From the NCBI GenBank assembly GCA_030267565.1, contig BRXU01000015.1, positions 2,293,001-2,357,000 on the forward strand: 64,000 bases of DNA, written 5' to 3'. Of this stretch, positions 14,860 through 25,943 are shown one piece after another. The translations under genes and the position numbers were made by a program. The notes beneath the pieces were generated by a model. The model was not told the DNA's origin and did not search any database. It saw only the letters and a list, made by a program, of their open reading frames with translations. Origin of the DNA: Pleodorina starrii. Lineage: Eukaryota; Chlorophyta; Chlorophyceae; Chlamydomonadales; Volvocaceae. Numbering within the stretch: the first letter of the stretch is position 1; each line of letters begins with the position of its first letter.

Positions 14860-17444
14860 CTACACCGCAAGCAAGTACCGTAAGTTAGTTCCATCAGTGA
14901 AATAACTTTTGTCACTCCCGACTTTTGTGTCAGTTCCTGTCGGCATTCAAGGATAAGGGAACCGATCGACGACCGTAACCCGACATGCGTACACAGGGTG
15001 TCTTAGTTAGGAAACGACAGGAAACGACAACACAGGACAAGGTAACGGGGACTACGTAGAAAAAACAAAAACCCTGCTGGAATTCGAAAACTACACAAAA
15101 AATAGCAATCATATTTCGTTGTGCACATGGACGGATACTTGGGTGTTGTTTAGGGGGCAGAAGAATTGTTGGATGGATGGAAGAACAGAAAGTGGTGGAC
15201 AGTTATCGGTGGACGCAAGGATTCCTGGATGGATGGCCCGAGGCCGATGTCAACGACGACGTTGCGGGATTTAATCCACGGTAGGTGTGGTCGTTGGCAT
15301 TGCTATTCATAAAGGGGCGCGTTTTGCGCGTACGTGCGTAAGAGGCGGATGACGGAAGCACCGGCATGGCTCCATTCGACACCCTGGACTTACAAAATGG
15401 CGAGGGTGCTGGCGACGACGAACCTCATCTCAACGGCGAATGGAGGTGGGGATGACCAGAACGCCAGCAAGGATAGCGTCTGCGCCGATATTGTATCCTC
15501 GCAGTATAGGATTGGAACCGCGAAAGGGAGGGTGGAGCAGTGGCAGCTAGCGCAGCAGTCGGAACCGAATGGGTCGCAGGGCACGCCGTTCTAGCGTTAC
15601 GGCGAGTATGCTTGATTTTAATCAAAATCTCAACTTCTTCACAAGATGCTGTAAATGCCTGCGATTCCTGGTCCAGCAGAGCATAGGGCGACAATTTATG
15701 TAGAACACGACGTACGGCGGCGGCGTTGGTTGATAAGCAAGGTTGTTGTAACGTATAAGGCCCTGGGGAAATATTTCCTGACCGAGGTCTCCCGCGGCAT
15801 TCAGGCGGGTCAGCGAACAGAAATTACTTTTCGCGCTGCGGAGGGAAGTAAGGGCCCTGTTGGCCTTTCGCGTTTCCGCCGATGGGGGAGACCGTGGAGA
15901 CGAACGGCCGCGGACGAGCCGCCGGCCCTCCGGAATGGACGTTCTCGGTAGGTTCATCCGACAGAACGACGGAGCGGGAACAGGCAATGTACGGACATGT
16001 GTAATAAGGACTAACTACTCCACTTACCTCTTTTCAGCTAGCTTCATGCAAGCTCGTTCATCACAATCGTGCAGTATTGCTTCAAGATGCGACCTTACTG
16101 AAACACAAATTATTAATCTTCCTGCCTAAAAGCATGGGAAGTTCGCCGGATGCGATAAGCCCTACCGGCCAGTCGTTCGTTCCGGCGATACCGGCCCACA
16201 GGATCGTTCAGCTAACTTCGCGCCCAGCTCCTACAGAAGCACGATATGCAAGGAAGCTGACAACCATTGTCGGCCTATCTACTTTACTTTCCATCCGTCG
16301 TGGATGGAGTGGGTTACAGAAGACGATCCGGCCCAATCAACTTCCGGCAGAAGTTCATTCCGCTAGCTAATTTCCCTTCAATCTTCCTTCGCCTTTAAAG
16401 TAGTATTCTTTATATGCAATACCATCTTTACCATTTCATAATTTAACTGGCTGCTAGTCTTCAGAACAAGGCATGTCCAGTGAACTAATCAAAAGTGGCC
16501 GGATCATCTGCGCAGAAACCCCGGCGGCTAGATGTGAAGCAGCGTCGGCGCGTGTTGCCGTTCGCATTCCCTTGTCCCAAACTATGTAATTATCAAACGA
16601 ACGTACATACCAAACGCCTCTAGGGATACTGTCCCACGCTGTTATCTTAGAAAGCTGCCATTTGTATCGTCAGCAGCAGGTAGGTGCTAGGTAGGTGGCA
16701 CCTGGTGGCACAAACGCCAAGACGCCGAGGACTCGTTGGGGCAACACGCAACGCTGAAATGGAAGTGTTATTACATCTATCAAGGCGCACGGCCATGAGC
16801 CGCTACAATCCTAGAGAGCAGCGTAACATAGCCTGACATAGCAATGCTGACGCCATCCGTGAAACCGGAGACCATGGGCTCCCATTAGCGACGCTGCTGG
16901 TCGATCAGCTAGAGGAACAATCCAAATTGCGTACGTAAGAACCAAACGGAGTATCCGGTCGTCAGGTTCGACACAAACAACAACATCACAGACGCGTGCA
17001 TCGGCGGTTGGTAGATACTAGATAGGTGCGCCGTGTGCGCGGGCATGAGAGTATGGTAGGCCAGGACCCTGCCTGTTCGGGCGGTCCTGATCAGGCCACC
17101 AGACCGACACTCTGGGAAAGCCAACCCTTCGTTATTAAGTGCCCCACCCTTCGTAAGTCGTGACGAATGGGGGCATACGAAGCCGTTTTGCCTTCGTTAT
17201 TATGCCCGTTGGCGACTAAAGACGAACCAAGCGTCGGCTGCTGCTGCAGGCAGGCCCGAAGAGGACATACGTACTTTCGGCCCCGCCTACCTGTGGCTTC
17301 ATCTTGACTGCTCGACGCAGGTTCGTTTGTTCCGGTTCCCAACACCAGGGAAATGCGCGCATGGGTCTGCTGCATGCGGCATGTAGGTATTGCAAACTTG
17401 CATTCTTCGTTGTACCCTTTACTTGGCCGTCCGCATTGGCTGCA
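14860..17444. other. Gene-poor region
   Basis: Only short, unconvincing open frames are present on both strands. Base composition is visibly less GC-rich than the flanks, especially around 15000-15120 and 16380-16650. The first exon(s) and promoter of the - strand pherophorin should lie at the left edge, but I could not recognise a signal-peptide exon. Nothing else is supported. Confidence 0.5.
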
Positions 17445-17449
17445 CCCAT
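17445..17449. repeat. Left target-site duplication CCCAT of composite LTR insertion
   Basis: CCCAT lies immediately before the TGTAACG left terminus. The same five bases follow the right terminus at 26345-26349. Five-bp duplications are the usual product of Ty3-type integrases. Confidence 0.75.
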
Positions 17450-17931
17450 TGTAACGCCGAGGTCATAGGTGCCGTACAGTCGGCTAGCATAAAGCCTAAG
17501 AAAGGCCGTTGCACAGCATCTCGAGTAGCCTTTGCTCCGCCCAAGCACTACATTGGTATCGAGACCAGTACTGTCGTACAGTCTCTCAGAGGTCGTCAGT
17601 TCGATCCCTGGTACTCGCGGTAAGGCATCCACTCCAGACAACCTTGCAAATTAAGGCTAGAGGCATGTATGCCGCGGCATGACCTGACTTGGGAAGATTT
17701 CCACCCCAATGCCGAAGACCTGGCTAAGACCCCAGGCAAGCAAAGGTGGTGAAAGGCGGAGTGGACTGTGCACAGACACTGCGAAGACGCAGTGAGGACC
17801 GAGGACGTTCCCTTCAGAGGGGGGGGGAATGTAACGCCGAGATCATAGGTGCCGTACAGTCGGCTAGCATAAAGCCTAAGAATGGCGTTGCACAGCATCT
17901 CGAGTAGCCTTTGCTCCGCCCAAGCACTACA
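17450..17931 (+). mobile_element. TRIM-like non-autonomous LTR unit
   Basis: Two near-identical LTRs, 17450-17552 and 17830-17931, both start TGTAACGCCGAG and end CACTACA. The interior of about 277 bp starts with TGGTATCGAGACC, a plausible tRNA primer-binding site, and ends with a purine tract (CAGAGG then a G-run and AA) directly before the second LTR. It has no coding capacity. The LTR pair differs at about three positions in 102. Confidence 0.75.
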
Positions 17932-17974
17932 TTCATTACAGTGGTATCCTCATTCATTACAGTGGTATCCTCGT
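17931..17974 (+). repeat. Tandem duplication of LTR end plus primer-binding site
   Basis: The sequence ATTCATTACA followed by GTGGTATCCTC occurs twice in tandem. ATTCATTACA is the terminal sequence of the chromovirus 3' LTR at 26335-26344, and GTGGTATCCTC is the start of its primer-binding region. Confidence 0.8.
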
Positions 17975-17992
17975 ATCCAGGTTACCTTTGCG

Positions 17993-20297
17993 ATGTCTTC
18001 TCACTCCAAGGAGACGGGCGAGCTCGCGGCCGCGCCGCGCGCCGCCGCCGATGAGTCGGCTGAGGTCGCCGACCTCAACCCCGCTCCGGTGAGGCCCATC
18101 AAAAAGAAGAAGGGCAAAAAGCAGATCAAAAAGCAAACCATTGGTTCGCTTTACGCTAAGACCCGAGCGAGGGTCAAGTCCAGTCGCGTGATCGCCGACG
18201 ATCACAAGCATAGTCCCGCTAGGCGGGCCAAAGCCGTTCCTAAGAAACATATTCGCTTCTCTGATGATGGCAATATTCTTTCGGACGACCCACAGGAGGC
18301 CTCCGAGTTGGCCAACGCTGTTAAGGAGCTCGGCCTGGCCGATAACCAGGCCGCTGAGGGTCAGGAGACCCACACCGTCGCTGAGCTCATGGCGATGGTG
18401 AAGAAGCTCCTCGTGCAGCAGGACAACAATGCCAGGGAGATCAAGAAGCTGAAGGAGAAGCGGCGCAAGGACGCCGAAGCCCGCCAGCGCTGCAAGCGCA
18501 AGGCGGACAAGTCGGCTCCAACTACCTCGGCATCAGCCTCGTCCATCGTGTCGGACTCCGCTGAGACCGCCAGCAGCTCGTCCTCGTCGCAGGACGGCAA
18601 GGCCAAGCGCTCCCAGAAGGAGCGGCGCAAGGCTTCGAAGCTGGCCAAGCGGGCGCAGCGGCAGGCGGAGCGCGAGTTCGACGTGCTGCTGAAGGACCAG
18701 CAGGCATGGAACGCGGGGCCGGGCCAGGAGGAGGCTCGTCGCCGGGCGGCGAGCCCAGCTCGCCGCCAGGGCGGGAGCGACCGCGGGGAGCAGCTTCCCG
18801 ACGGACAGCCGCCCCAACGTGCAGCAGCCGCCCCAGAACGCAGCGCCCAGCAACGGCGCCGCGGCTCAGGCGGGCGGCGTGCAGCAGCAGGCGGCTGCGG
18901 GCTCCCCCGGGGAGGGCTCCGCGCCCGAGCAGCCGCGGTACCCCACCACCCTCGGCCTGTACGCCGCCCAGATCAGGGAGATCCGTCCCCTCGCCGTCCG
19001 CGACATTTGGCGGATGGCCGACCTGCTGTACGACACGACGTTCAGCGACGCGTTCAGGTTGATCTGGGAATCGGTGGTGGAGGGACTCCGGCAGTCCGGC
19101 ATCCACGGCAAGCCGGACGACGAGTTCGTTACCTGGGCACGCAAGGAGACGTTCCGGGCCCTGGACAACCGGAAGCAGGCGCACCAGAGCGCCCAGAGCG
19201 GCCCAGGGCCCAGCAACGGCGCTCCGCGGCCGGCCGTCTCTTACCTGCAGGCGGCCGCGGCGGCGAACCCGGACATGCCGCCGGCGGTGTTCTTCGAGCC
19301 CAGGTTGCAGCAGCAGCCACTGGAGCAGCAGCCGGCCGCGGGCCACGCCGCAGCTCCGGCGGCGCAGCTGCCGTTGCCGCCCAACTACGCCCAGGTGGCG
19401 GGGCGCGCCCAGGCTTCCGGCAACATGAACGGCACCCACAGTGAGGTGGGCTCGGGTCGAAAATTGCCTGTCCCTGTTAAGTTCCACGGGAAAACCGACA
19501 CGCACATTTCGTGCACACAGACATGGTTTGATTCCCTTGTTCAATACATGGAAACTAGCGGGCTGGCACCGACTCAGCACTTCGTTTTCTGGTTGACGGG
19601 AAAAGCGCAGGAGTGGGGCCAGGCATTACTAAAGTCGTACACCGACAAAAATGAGGTCCTCACTTTGCCTGCATTGCGAGCTTCATTCCTTTTGCAATAT
19701 GGGGATGTGCGCCGTCATACCGAGCAAGAAGTGCGCGACCGTTTGTTTGCCGGGAAGCATAACATGAAATCTAGCGAACGCGTGCAAGAGTACACGCAGC
19801 GTTTCCGCGATATTATTCGAGATGCGCGTAGCATGACGCAAGTAGAAATGGTCACTTGGTACGTGCACGGCCTTCCTCCGTCGATGCGCAAATGGTGCGC
19901 TACCGACGCAGCCGGTCGCGACTGGAAACGCCTGGATGACTTAATTGAGTTCGCCCTGGGACAGGAAATCCGGATGCGAGTTGCTAACTTGAAATCCGCG
20001 AACTTAGATTTTGTTTCCACCCCCCGTAACAAACTGTCCAAAAAACAGGACCGCCAGCAAAAGCGGCCGCCAATTAACTGCCGCGACTGTGGGCTCTTGA
20101 GAGATGACATCAAGGCCCATAAGGCGAGCGGCGAGTGCGACCGCGTTCTTCAAATCGCGGGCAAGCCGCCACGGTTTAACCACAACGAGCGAAAGGGAGG
20201 CCGCGGCGGCGGCCGGTTCGGCAACGGGGGCGGGCGCGGTGGTGGCCGGGGAGGCCGAGGCCAGGGTCGGCAGGACCCATCCCAGATGCAGGAGTGA
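17993..20297 (+). pseudogene. Chromovirus gag with one frame change
   Basis: Gag begins at ATG 17993 (MSSHSKETGE). It has a basic N-terminus and a Lys/Arg-rich coiled-coil-like segment, runs in frame 2 to about 18720-18790, then continues in frame 3 to a TGA at 20295-20297. The second part contains the retrotransposon Gag domain (about 19450-19950, with TWFDSLVQY and FVFWLTGKA) and a Gly/Arg-rich tail after a CRDCG motif that replaces a normal CCHC knuckle. The shift corresponds to one extra base in a GC-rich stretch. It may be a mutation, a sequencing error, or less likely programmed frameshifting inside gag. The terminal TGA is in the same frame as pol, which suggests stop-codon readthrough in the living element. 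Confidence 0.8.
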
Positions 20298-22130
20298 GGG
20301 TCCGGCAAGCGTGAAGGGAGAGCGGCGGGTTCAGACGAACCTAAGCTTGCGGCGGTGTTGGCGCGTGAAACCTCTGAAGATGGGGTGCCACAGACCGTGC
20401 AAGCTGTAGCCGACACGAGTGATTTGCTTCCGCCACCGCCGCAAGGCGAATTTTCGGATCGTATGTTTTCGTTGGATGAATTTCGACGGATTGAGGGTGA
20501 ACTAGAGAAGAAGTTCACGTACGATGCCGCGGCGAACAATGACGGCAGCAATAGCTTGTGTAACCGCTTTGCCTGTCCTGAACGTTCCTTCTTCGACCAA
20601 GATGTCTCGGGGGAAATCGTTTGGGCTCACCCTCCCTATACTCAGATCCGGGAATGGCAGCAGCATTACGCCAAGTGCAAAGCAAAAGCACCGAGCAGTA
20701 CGGCAGCGATGTTTGTCGCGCCACAATGGCCGCACGTTGAACAATTTTTTCGAGCAGCGGGATATAGGATTTATAAAACCTACGCTCCGGGCTCAAAGTT
20801 GCTTTCGGTTCCTGACGCAGAGGGTGTGCGGAAGGAAATACCAGAAAGCTTATGGCCGATTCAACTCTGGTGGGATCCACCAACCGAATCAGCGAAGCTC
20901 AACGTACTGCGACCAGGAAGCTCTTACACAATGACTTTCGACGGATACGCGGAGGCAAAACCCGTAAATATTCTCGTCGACAGCGGTGCTTGTTGCAACG
21001 GGTTAGCGCACGGTTTCATCGATCAAACGACCGTGAAACAGCTAGTCCTCAGGGTTCGTTCGTCACGCATATCCTCCGTACGGGTAGCGTCAGGCGAAAC
21101 GACCAGACTTCTCGGAGAAATCAGACTGCGCTTGCGAATTGGAAAACACACGGAGCGAATTACTCTGCTCGTGCTGAAAGAGGGCGTCCCAGGGGTGCAA
21201 ATTATTCTGAGCACAGACTGGCTCAAGCTTCGACAAGCCAAGCTCGACTACAGCAAGGACACCCTCACAATTTCGCACAACGGCGCAAACCTCACCCTCA
21301 CCCCGCAGTATGCCCAGCACGGGGCGGAAGGCTCCGACTTTGGAGACCCGTGGCTTAATGTGGCATTACCTCAGCTGTCAGAATCAGCTACCAACATACT
21401 CTCGGCAAAACAAGCAGCCAAGAGTATTGCACGAGGAGCGCGCAGTTATCTCATGATAGTGCGCAAGGAGCCGACGTCCAACGGCGATGCTACGCTCGCC
21501 GCAGCAGTCCAGAGCACACCGGGCAGTGCTCCCGACGACCTGGCACCGGACCAGGATATACAGGCGCTAATTGATGAATACAAGGACGTTTTTGAAGAGC
21601 TCCAAGGACTGCCGCCAGACCGCGGTATTGGTCACACAATTCCTCTCGTGCCGAACGCGGAACCGCCAGCCAAGCGTATGTACAGGCTTTCACCAAATGA
21701 AATGCAAGAGGTACGAAAACAGGTCACAGATCTTCTGGCGAAAGGTTTCATTGAGCCCTCCAATTCTCCCTTTGGGGCGCCAATCCTTTTCGTCCAGAAA
21801 CCAAACGGCGAGCTCCGTTTGTGCCTTGACTTCCGGGCGTTAAATAAGCTCACGGTGGAACGGCGGTATCCCATGCCTAACATCACTGAAATTTTCGATA
21901 CGCTACAAGGTGCGCGAGTGTTTTCCTCGCTTGACCTCCAGCAAGGCTATTATCAGATCCGAATTACTGATAAAGACGTCGAGAAGACTGGCTTTATCGC
22001 TCCGGGAATGGGTCAGTACCAATTCAGGGTGCTTTGCTTTGGACTGACCAACGCGCCTGCAACATTTCAGTCAGTGATGAATGGCATATTTGCTAAGCAT
22101 ATCGGCAAATTTGTGCTGGTATACTTAGAC

Positions 22131-22142
22131 GACATTCTGGTG
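22131..22142. repeat. LINE target-site duplication, left copy
   Basis: GACATTCTGGTG is repeated at 23488-23499, with one further shared C before each copy. It is host RT sequence encoding the second Asp of YLDD and the next residues. Confidence 0.9.
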
Positions 22143-23487
22143 ATGATGATGATGTTACAAGCTTCAACGAGCTCGTACGGCTCAAACGAACCCGGAGGCT
22201 CATGAACCGCTTCAGCCACGCAGAAAAGCATACGAAAACAAGAGAAACAGTAACCAAAGAAGCGATGTAACGTCAGGATACAGGAGAAGCACAGACGAAT
22301 GGCATAACTTGAAAGATAGATGCCAAGCACAACTTTACGCAGAGATGCATTCTCGCCGTAAGCGGAACATTTCGAAAATAGCACTCGCAAGACCACGCTG
22401 GTCGTCAACTTGCATGACATCGTTAACACACGCACCAACGGGCACACCCAAATCCCAAAGCCTCTGCCGCGCAGACGCAAGCGCAGAGCACTCCAGCAGA
22501 AAATGCTTCTCATCCTCCACAGCACCATTAGAGCGACACGCCTTACACACACGAAGCTCCCTAGACCTGCTGCTCTCGCTATTAATCGCTAAGTCAGACA
22601 CACACAAACGAAAACGAAGTAAGGAACGGTGGTGCGCAGGCGGGATGTACCCCTCGAACTGCTCCGGTAACCCCATCCAGTGCTTGTAACGGCACATCTT
22701 AACACCAGGCTTCCTGCCGTCCGAAACGAAAGTGCCCGGGTCCACAGCCAACCTATCACTGCCCCAATCGTCGTTGACGCGACCCCTGAGGGTGTCCATC
22801 AGCGCCTCAACGTCAAGCCTGCACGCCGAAAAACGCCTAACCCTAGTGTCCATGTTACCCGCCGCCGCTTCTTCGCCCCAGTCGTGCCCTAAGAGGTTCA
22901 GAACCCGAATGACCTTGGAGCCCCAACCGTCTGCCTGCAGATCCGATTCCAAAGCCAAACGGATCTCATGACGAAAAGCGCTGTGATACACGTTGCTAGT
23001 GTCCTCCACCAAACTGTTCCAAAAACGAAAAACGGATTCAGCCCAATGCAACTGTAGAGGCATCTGCCCGAGCTCTCTAAACAGCAACTGCAGGGGTGGA
23101 ACGGCAGCTCCGACCAGCTGTTTCATAAACGAGATTTGCAGCTTGACCATACGGTCCCGGATAGCGGCCTCAAAATAACAAGAACGCGGAGCATCGTTAG
23201 CCGGGAAACCCCTCCCTATCATGGCTAAAACCAAGTCAGCGCCCCATAGCTGCGAACCGTACGAAAGAACAGAGCGAACTTGAGCGTTGAAACATTTCAT
23301 ACCGACTGAGGGGAGCAACAGCCCCTGCCGACGCAGCTTGCTAAGCAGAGAGAACATGGCCCGCCGGCCCGCAGCATAAAGCTCGTCCGTGCAGGACGAG
23401 AAAGCGCTGTTAGGACCAAAATACAGCCCGAGATAGCGTGCGCGCGTCTTCCAAGTGATAGGTCGGACCGCCGGCAACCCGTCCTCC
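22143..23487 (-). mobile_element. 5'-truncated LINE (non-LTR retrotransposon) nested in chromovirus pol
   Basis: The insert is flanked by a 12-13 bp duplication, lies on the - strand, and is cut off at its 5' end (23487). Its 3' end (22143) carries a short (ATC)n tail in place of poly(A), as in several algal L1-type elements. It encodes the C-terminal part of a LINE ORF2. About 190 bp of 3' untranslated sequence separates the stop codon from the tail. Confidence 0.9.
22335..23487 (-). pseudogene. LINE ORF2 C-terminal fragment
   Basis: The fragment starts inside the protein because the LINE is 5'-truncated. It reads about 384 residues to a stop at 22335. Features typical of the region after RT in L1-type ORF2 are visible: an RT thumb-like segment ending SVLSYGSQLWG and a C-terminal Cys/His cluster (CKACRS...EDEKHFLLEC). 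No catalytic RT or endonuclease motifs are present, so the piece is inert. Confidence 0.85.
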
Positions 23488-25930
23488 GACATTCTGGTGT
23501 TCAGCAAAACACCAGAAGAGCATGTACGGCACCTTCGTACCGTGCTTCAACTGCTCAGAGAGCACCAGTTCAAGGCAAAGCTGTCCAAATGTGAATTCAA
23601 CAAGCCACAGTTGAAATTCCTAGGCCACATTGTGAGCCGCGAAGGTCTGAAAGTCGACGATTCTAAAATCCCAACAGTACAAAATTGGCCTGTTCCCAAA
23701 GATGTTCGCAAATTGCGCGAATTCCTAGGCCTTGCCAACTATTTCAGACGCTTCATACAGGGGTATTCGGGGCTGGCATCGCCCTTGACAGCTTTAACCA
23801 GTGTGAAAGTGCCCTTCATCTGGTCGCCCAAATGCCAAGCTGCATTTGATGGCATCAAATTCGCCTTGAGCAACGCACCTGTCCTCGCCCTACCACAGCT
23901 CGACAAACCTTTCGAGGTCTGGTCCGACGCGTCGGTTAACGGAACGGGCGCCGTACTTATGCAGAACGGCCACCCCGTAGCCTACACTAGTAAGAAATTT
24001 ACTAGTGCAGAATACAACTACACGACCACGGATCAGGAATGCCTTGGAGTAATTCACGCACTCCAAGAGTGGCGCTGTTACCTAGAGGGGAGTGAATTCC
24101 TTCTGTTGACCGATCACAACCCCCTAGTGTATCTGCATGAGCAGCGCGGAGCTGGCTTGCTGTCGCGGAGACAAGCAAGGTGGATGGAGTACCTACAGCG
24201 CTTCAGTGGCATGAAGTGGGAGTACCGTCCGGGTCGAACAAACGTGGCAGACCCACTAAGCAGGGTACATGAGGCAGTGCTATCGGTGCTTGCCACTGCG
24301 CTTACGGGTAGCGACATTGGCAGACTCATTCGTGAGGGATATGCTGGAGATCCCTGGTTTAAGACACCGAAGGCGGCACGGTTGCAGTTAAAACGAAAGG
24401 ACGGGTTCTGGTACCACGGTAACCAGATAGTCGTACCCAACGTCCCACAGCTGCGCACGCAAATCCTGAGGGAGTACCATGACACTCCGTTCAGTGGGCA
24501 TCCCGGTGCACACCGCACCCAAGACGCGATCGCAAAACGGTTCTGGTGGCCTGGCCTCCACACAGACGTGCAACAGTACGTTGCTTCGTGCCCAAAGTGC
24601 CAGCGCAACAAACCCCTTAATCAGAAGCCGGGGGGTCTACTGCAACCTCTCCCGATCCCGCAGGGAGTGTGGGAAAGCGTATCAATGGATCTGATTACAC
24701 AGCTGCCAACCACGCAAGATGGGCACGACGCGATTGTAGTGTTTGTGGACCGGCTCAGCAAGATGACCCACTTTGCTGCCACACACACATCCGTCACAGC
24801 AGAAGACTTGGCGCACCTGTTCGTGTCAACTGTCTTCAAGCAACACGGTTTACCCAAAAACATTGTCTCGGACCGCGATCCACGGTTCACGAGCAAGTTT
24901 TGGACAGAAGTAACACGCCTACTTGGCACTCATCTTTACATGAGCACGGCGTTTCATCCACAAACCGATGGCCAGACGGAACGGATGAACCGTCTCCTTG
25001 AGGAGACACTACGGCACTACATTTCCCCGTTACAAGACGACTGGGACAAACATCTACCGCTTGTTGAGTTTGCCATAAACAGCTCCAAGCAGGTATCGAT
25101 AGGCACAACTCCGTTCATGCTGAATGGGGGACGACAGCCACGCACCCCGGCTGATCTCCAACTGCCTACCAAAGTGCCAGCTGCCGCTTCTTTTGAGTCC
25201 AACTTCCGCGAACGACTCGCGAAGGCAAAGGCGTGCCTGCAAGCTGCGCAGGAACGACAGAAGACGTTCGCTGACCGCCGCCGGAAGGTGGTCGCGTTTT
25301 CTGAGGGTCAAGAAGTGTTGCTCCACACCAAGAACATTACGTTCAAAACCCCTGGAACGCGCAAGCTCATGCCGCGCTACATCGGGCCGTTTCGCATTCT
25401 GAAAATGGTTACCCCGGTAGCAGCGAAGCTAGACTTGCCTCCTGAGATGCGCGTACACCCAGTGTTTCACGTTTCGCTTTTGCGACACTACAAGTCGGAC
25501 GGCAGAACACCCCCACCGCCAGCCTTCAATCTAGGCGGCGAAGACTATTGGGCGGTTGAGGCCATTGTGGATCACAAAGACGTTCCTATCGGTCGCGGCA
25601 AGCACCGGCGGGAATACTTTGTCAAATGGCACGGCTTTCCAGCTACGGATAACAGCTGGGAGCCTGAAGCGAATCTTCGCGAGTCCGCACCCGTGGAACA
25701 CGAGCTGGAGGCATATGAAGCAAAACTCCCAGAGGCGCAGCGCAAGGGAACGCGCCATGCGACCCTCTTGGACGAGTACAAAAGCTGCAGGAATGCACCT
25801 GCCCAGCCCCAACCCCAAACCCAAAAGCGGCACATTCCCGAACAAGAACAGCCGAACCAACCGCTTCGACGGTCCAAACGGCTGAAGAGAAGATAAATCC
25901 GTACTACGGAGCTCTCGGGACGCTCGCTTC

Positions 25931-25943
25931 AGAGGGGGGGGAA
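25931..25943 (+). other. Polypurine tract of the chromovirus
   Basis: AGAGGGGGGGGAA lies directly before the TGTAAGAG start of the 3' LTR, the position required for plus-strand priming. Confidence 0.8.

Larger units (their letters stand above)
20298..25896 (+). pseudogene. Chromovirus pol, split by a LINE insertion
   Basis: Coding parts are 20298-22142 and 23488-25896. The first part continues in frame from the gag TGA. It has an N-terminal domain with a WAHPPY motif (20622-20639) resembling adenine-methyltransferase-like domains of some retroelements, an aspartic protease with Asp-Ser-Gly (20979-20987), and reverse transcriptase up to YLDD (22122-22133). The second part resumes at DILVFSKT with the rest of RT, RNase H (about 23910-24260), the integrase zinc domain (HPGAHRT...CPKCQ, about 24490-24610), the integrase core with the classical D,D35,E spacing, and a chromodomain (about 25545-25720, with EYFVKWHGF and SWEPE). 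The chromodomain defines a chromovirus. No other stop or shift is seen in pol, so the element was functional or nearly so before the LINE arrived. Confidence 0.92.

Noticed and set aside
14930..15112. Hydrophobic - strand ORF as the pherophorin signal-peptide exon
   Set aside because: It is hydrophobic, but I found no donor/acceptor link in the right phase to the exon starting at 14859, and the composition is unlike coding sequence here.
17554..17625. tRNA-like element (GTTCGATCC B-box-like) in the TRIM interior
   Set aside because: The T-arm stem does not pair and no acceptor stem was found. Only the B-box-like word is present, so no feature is claimed.
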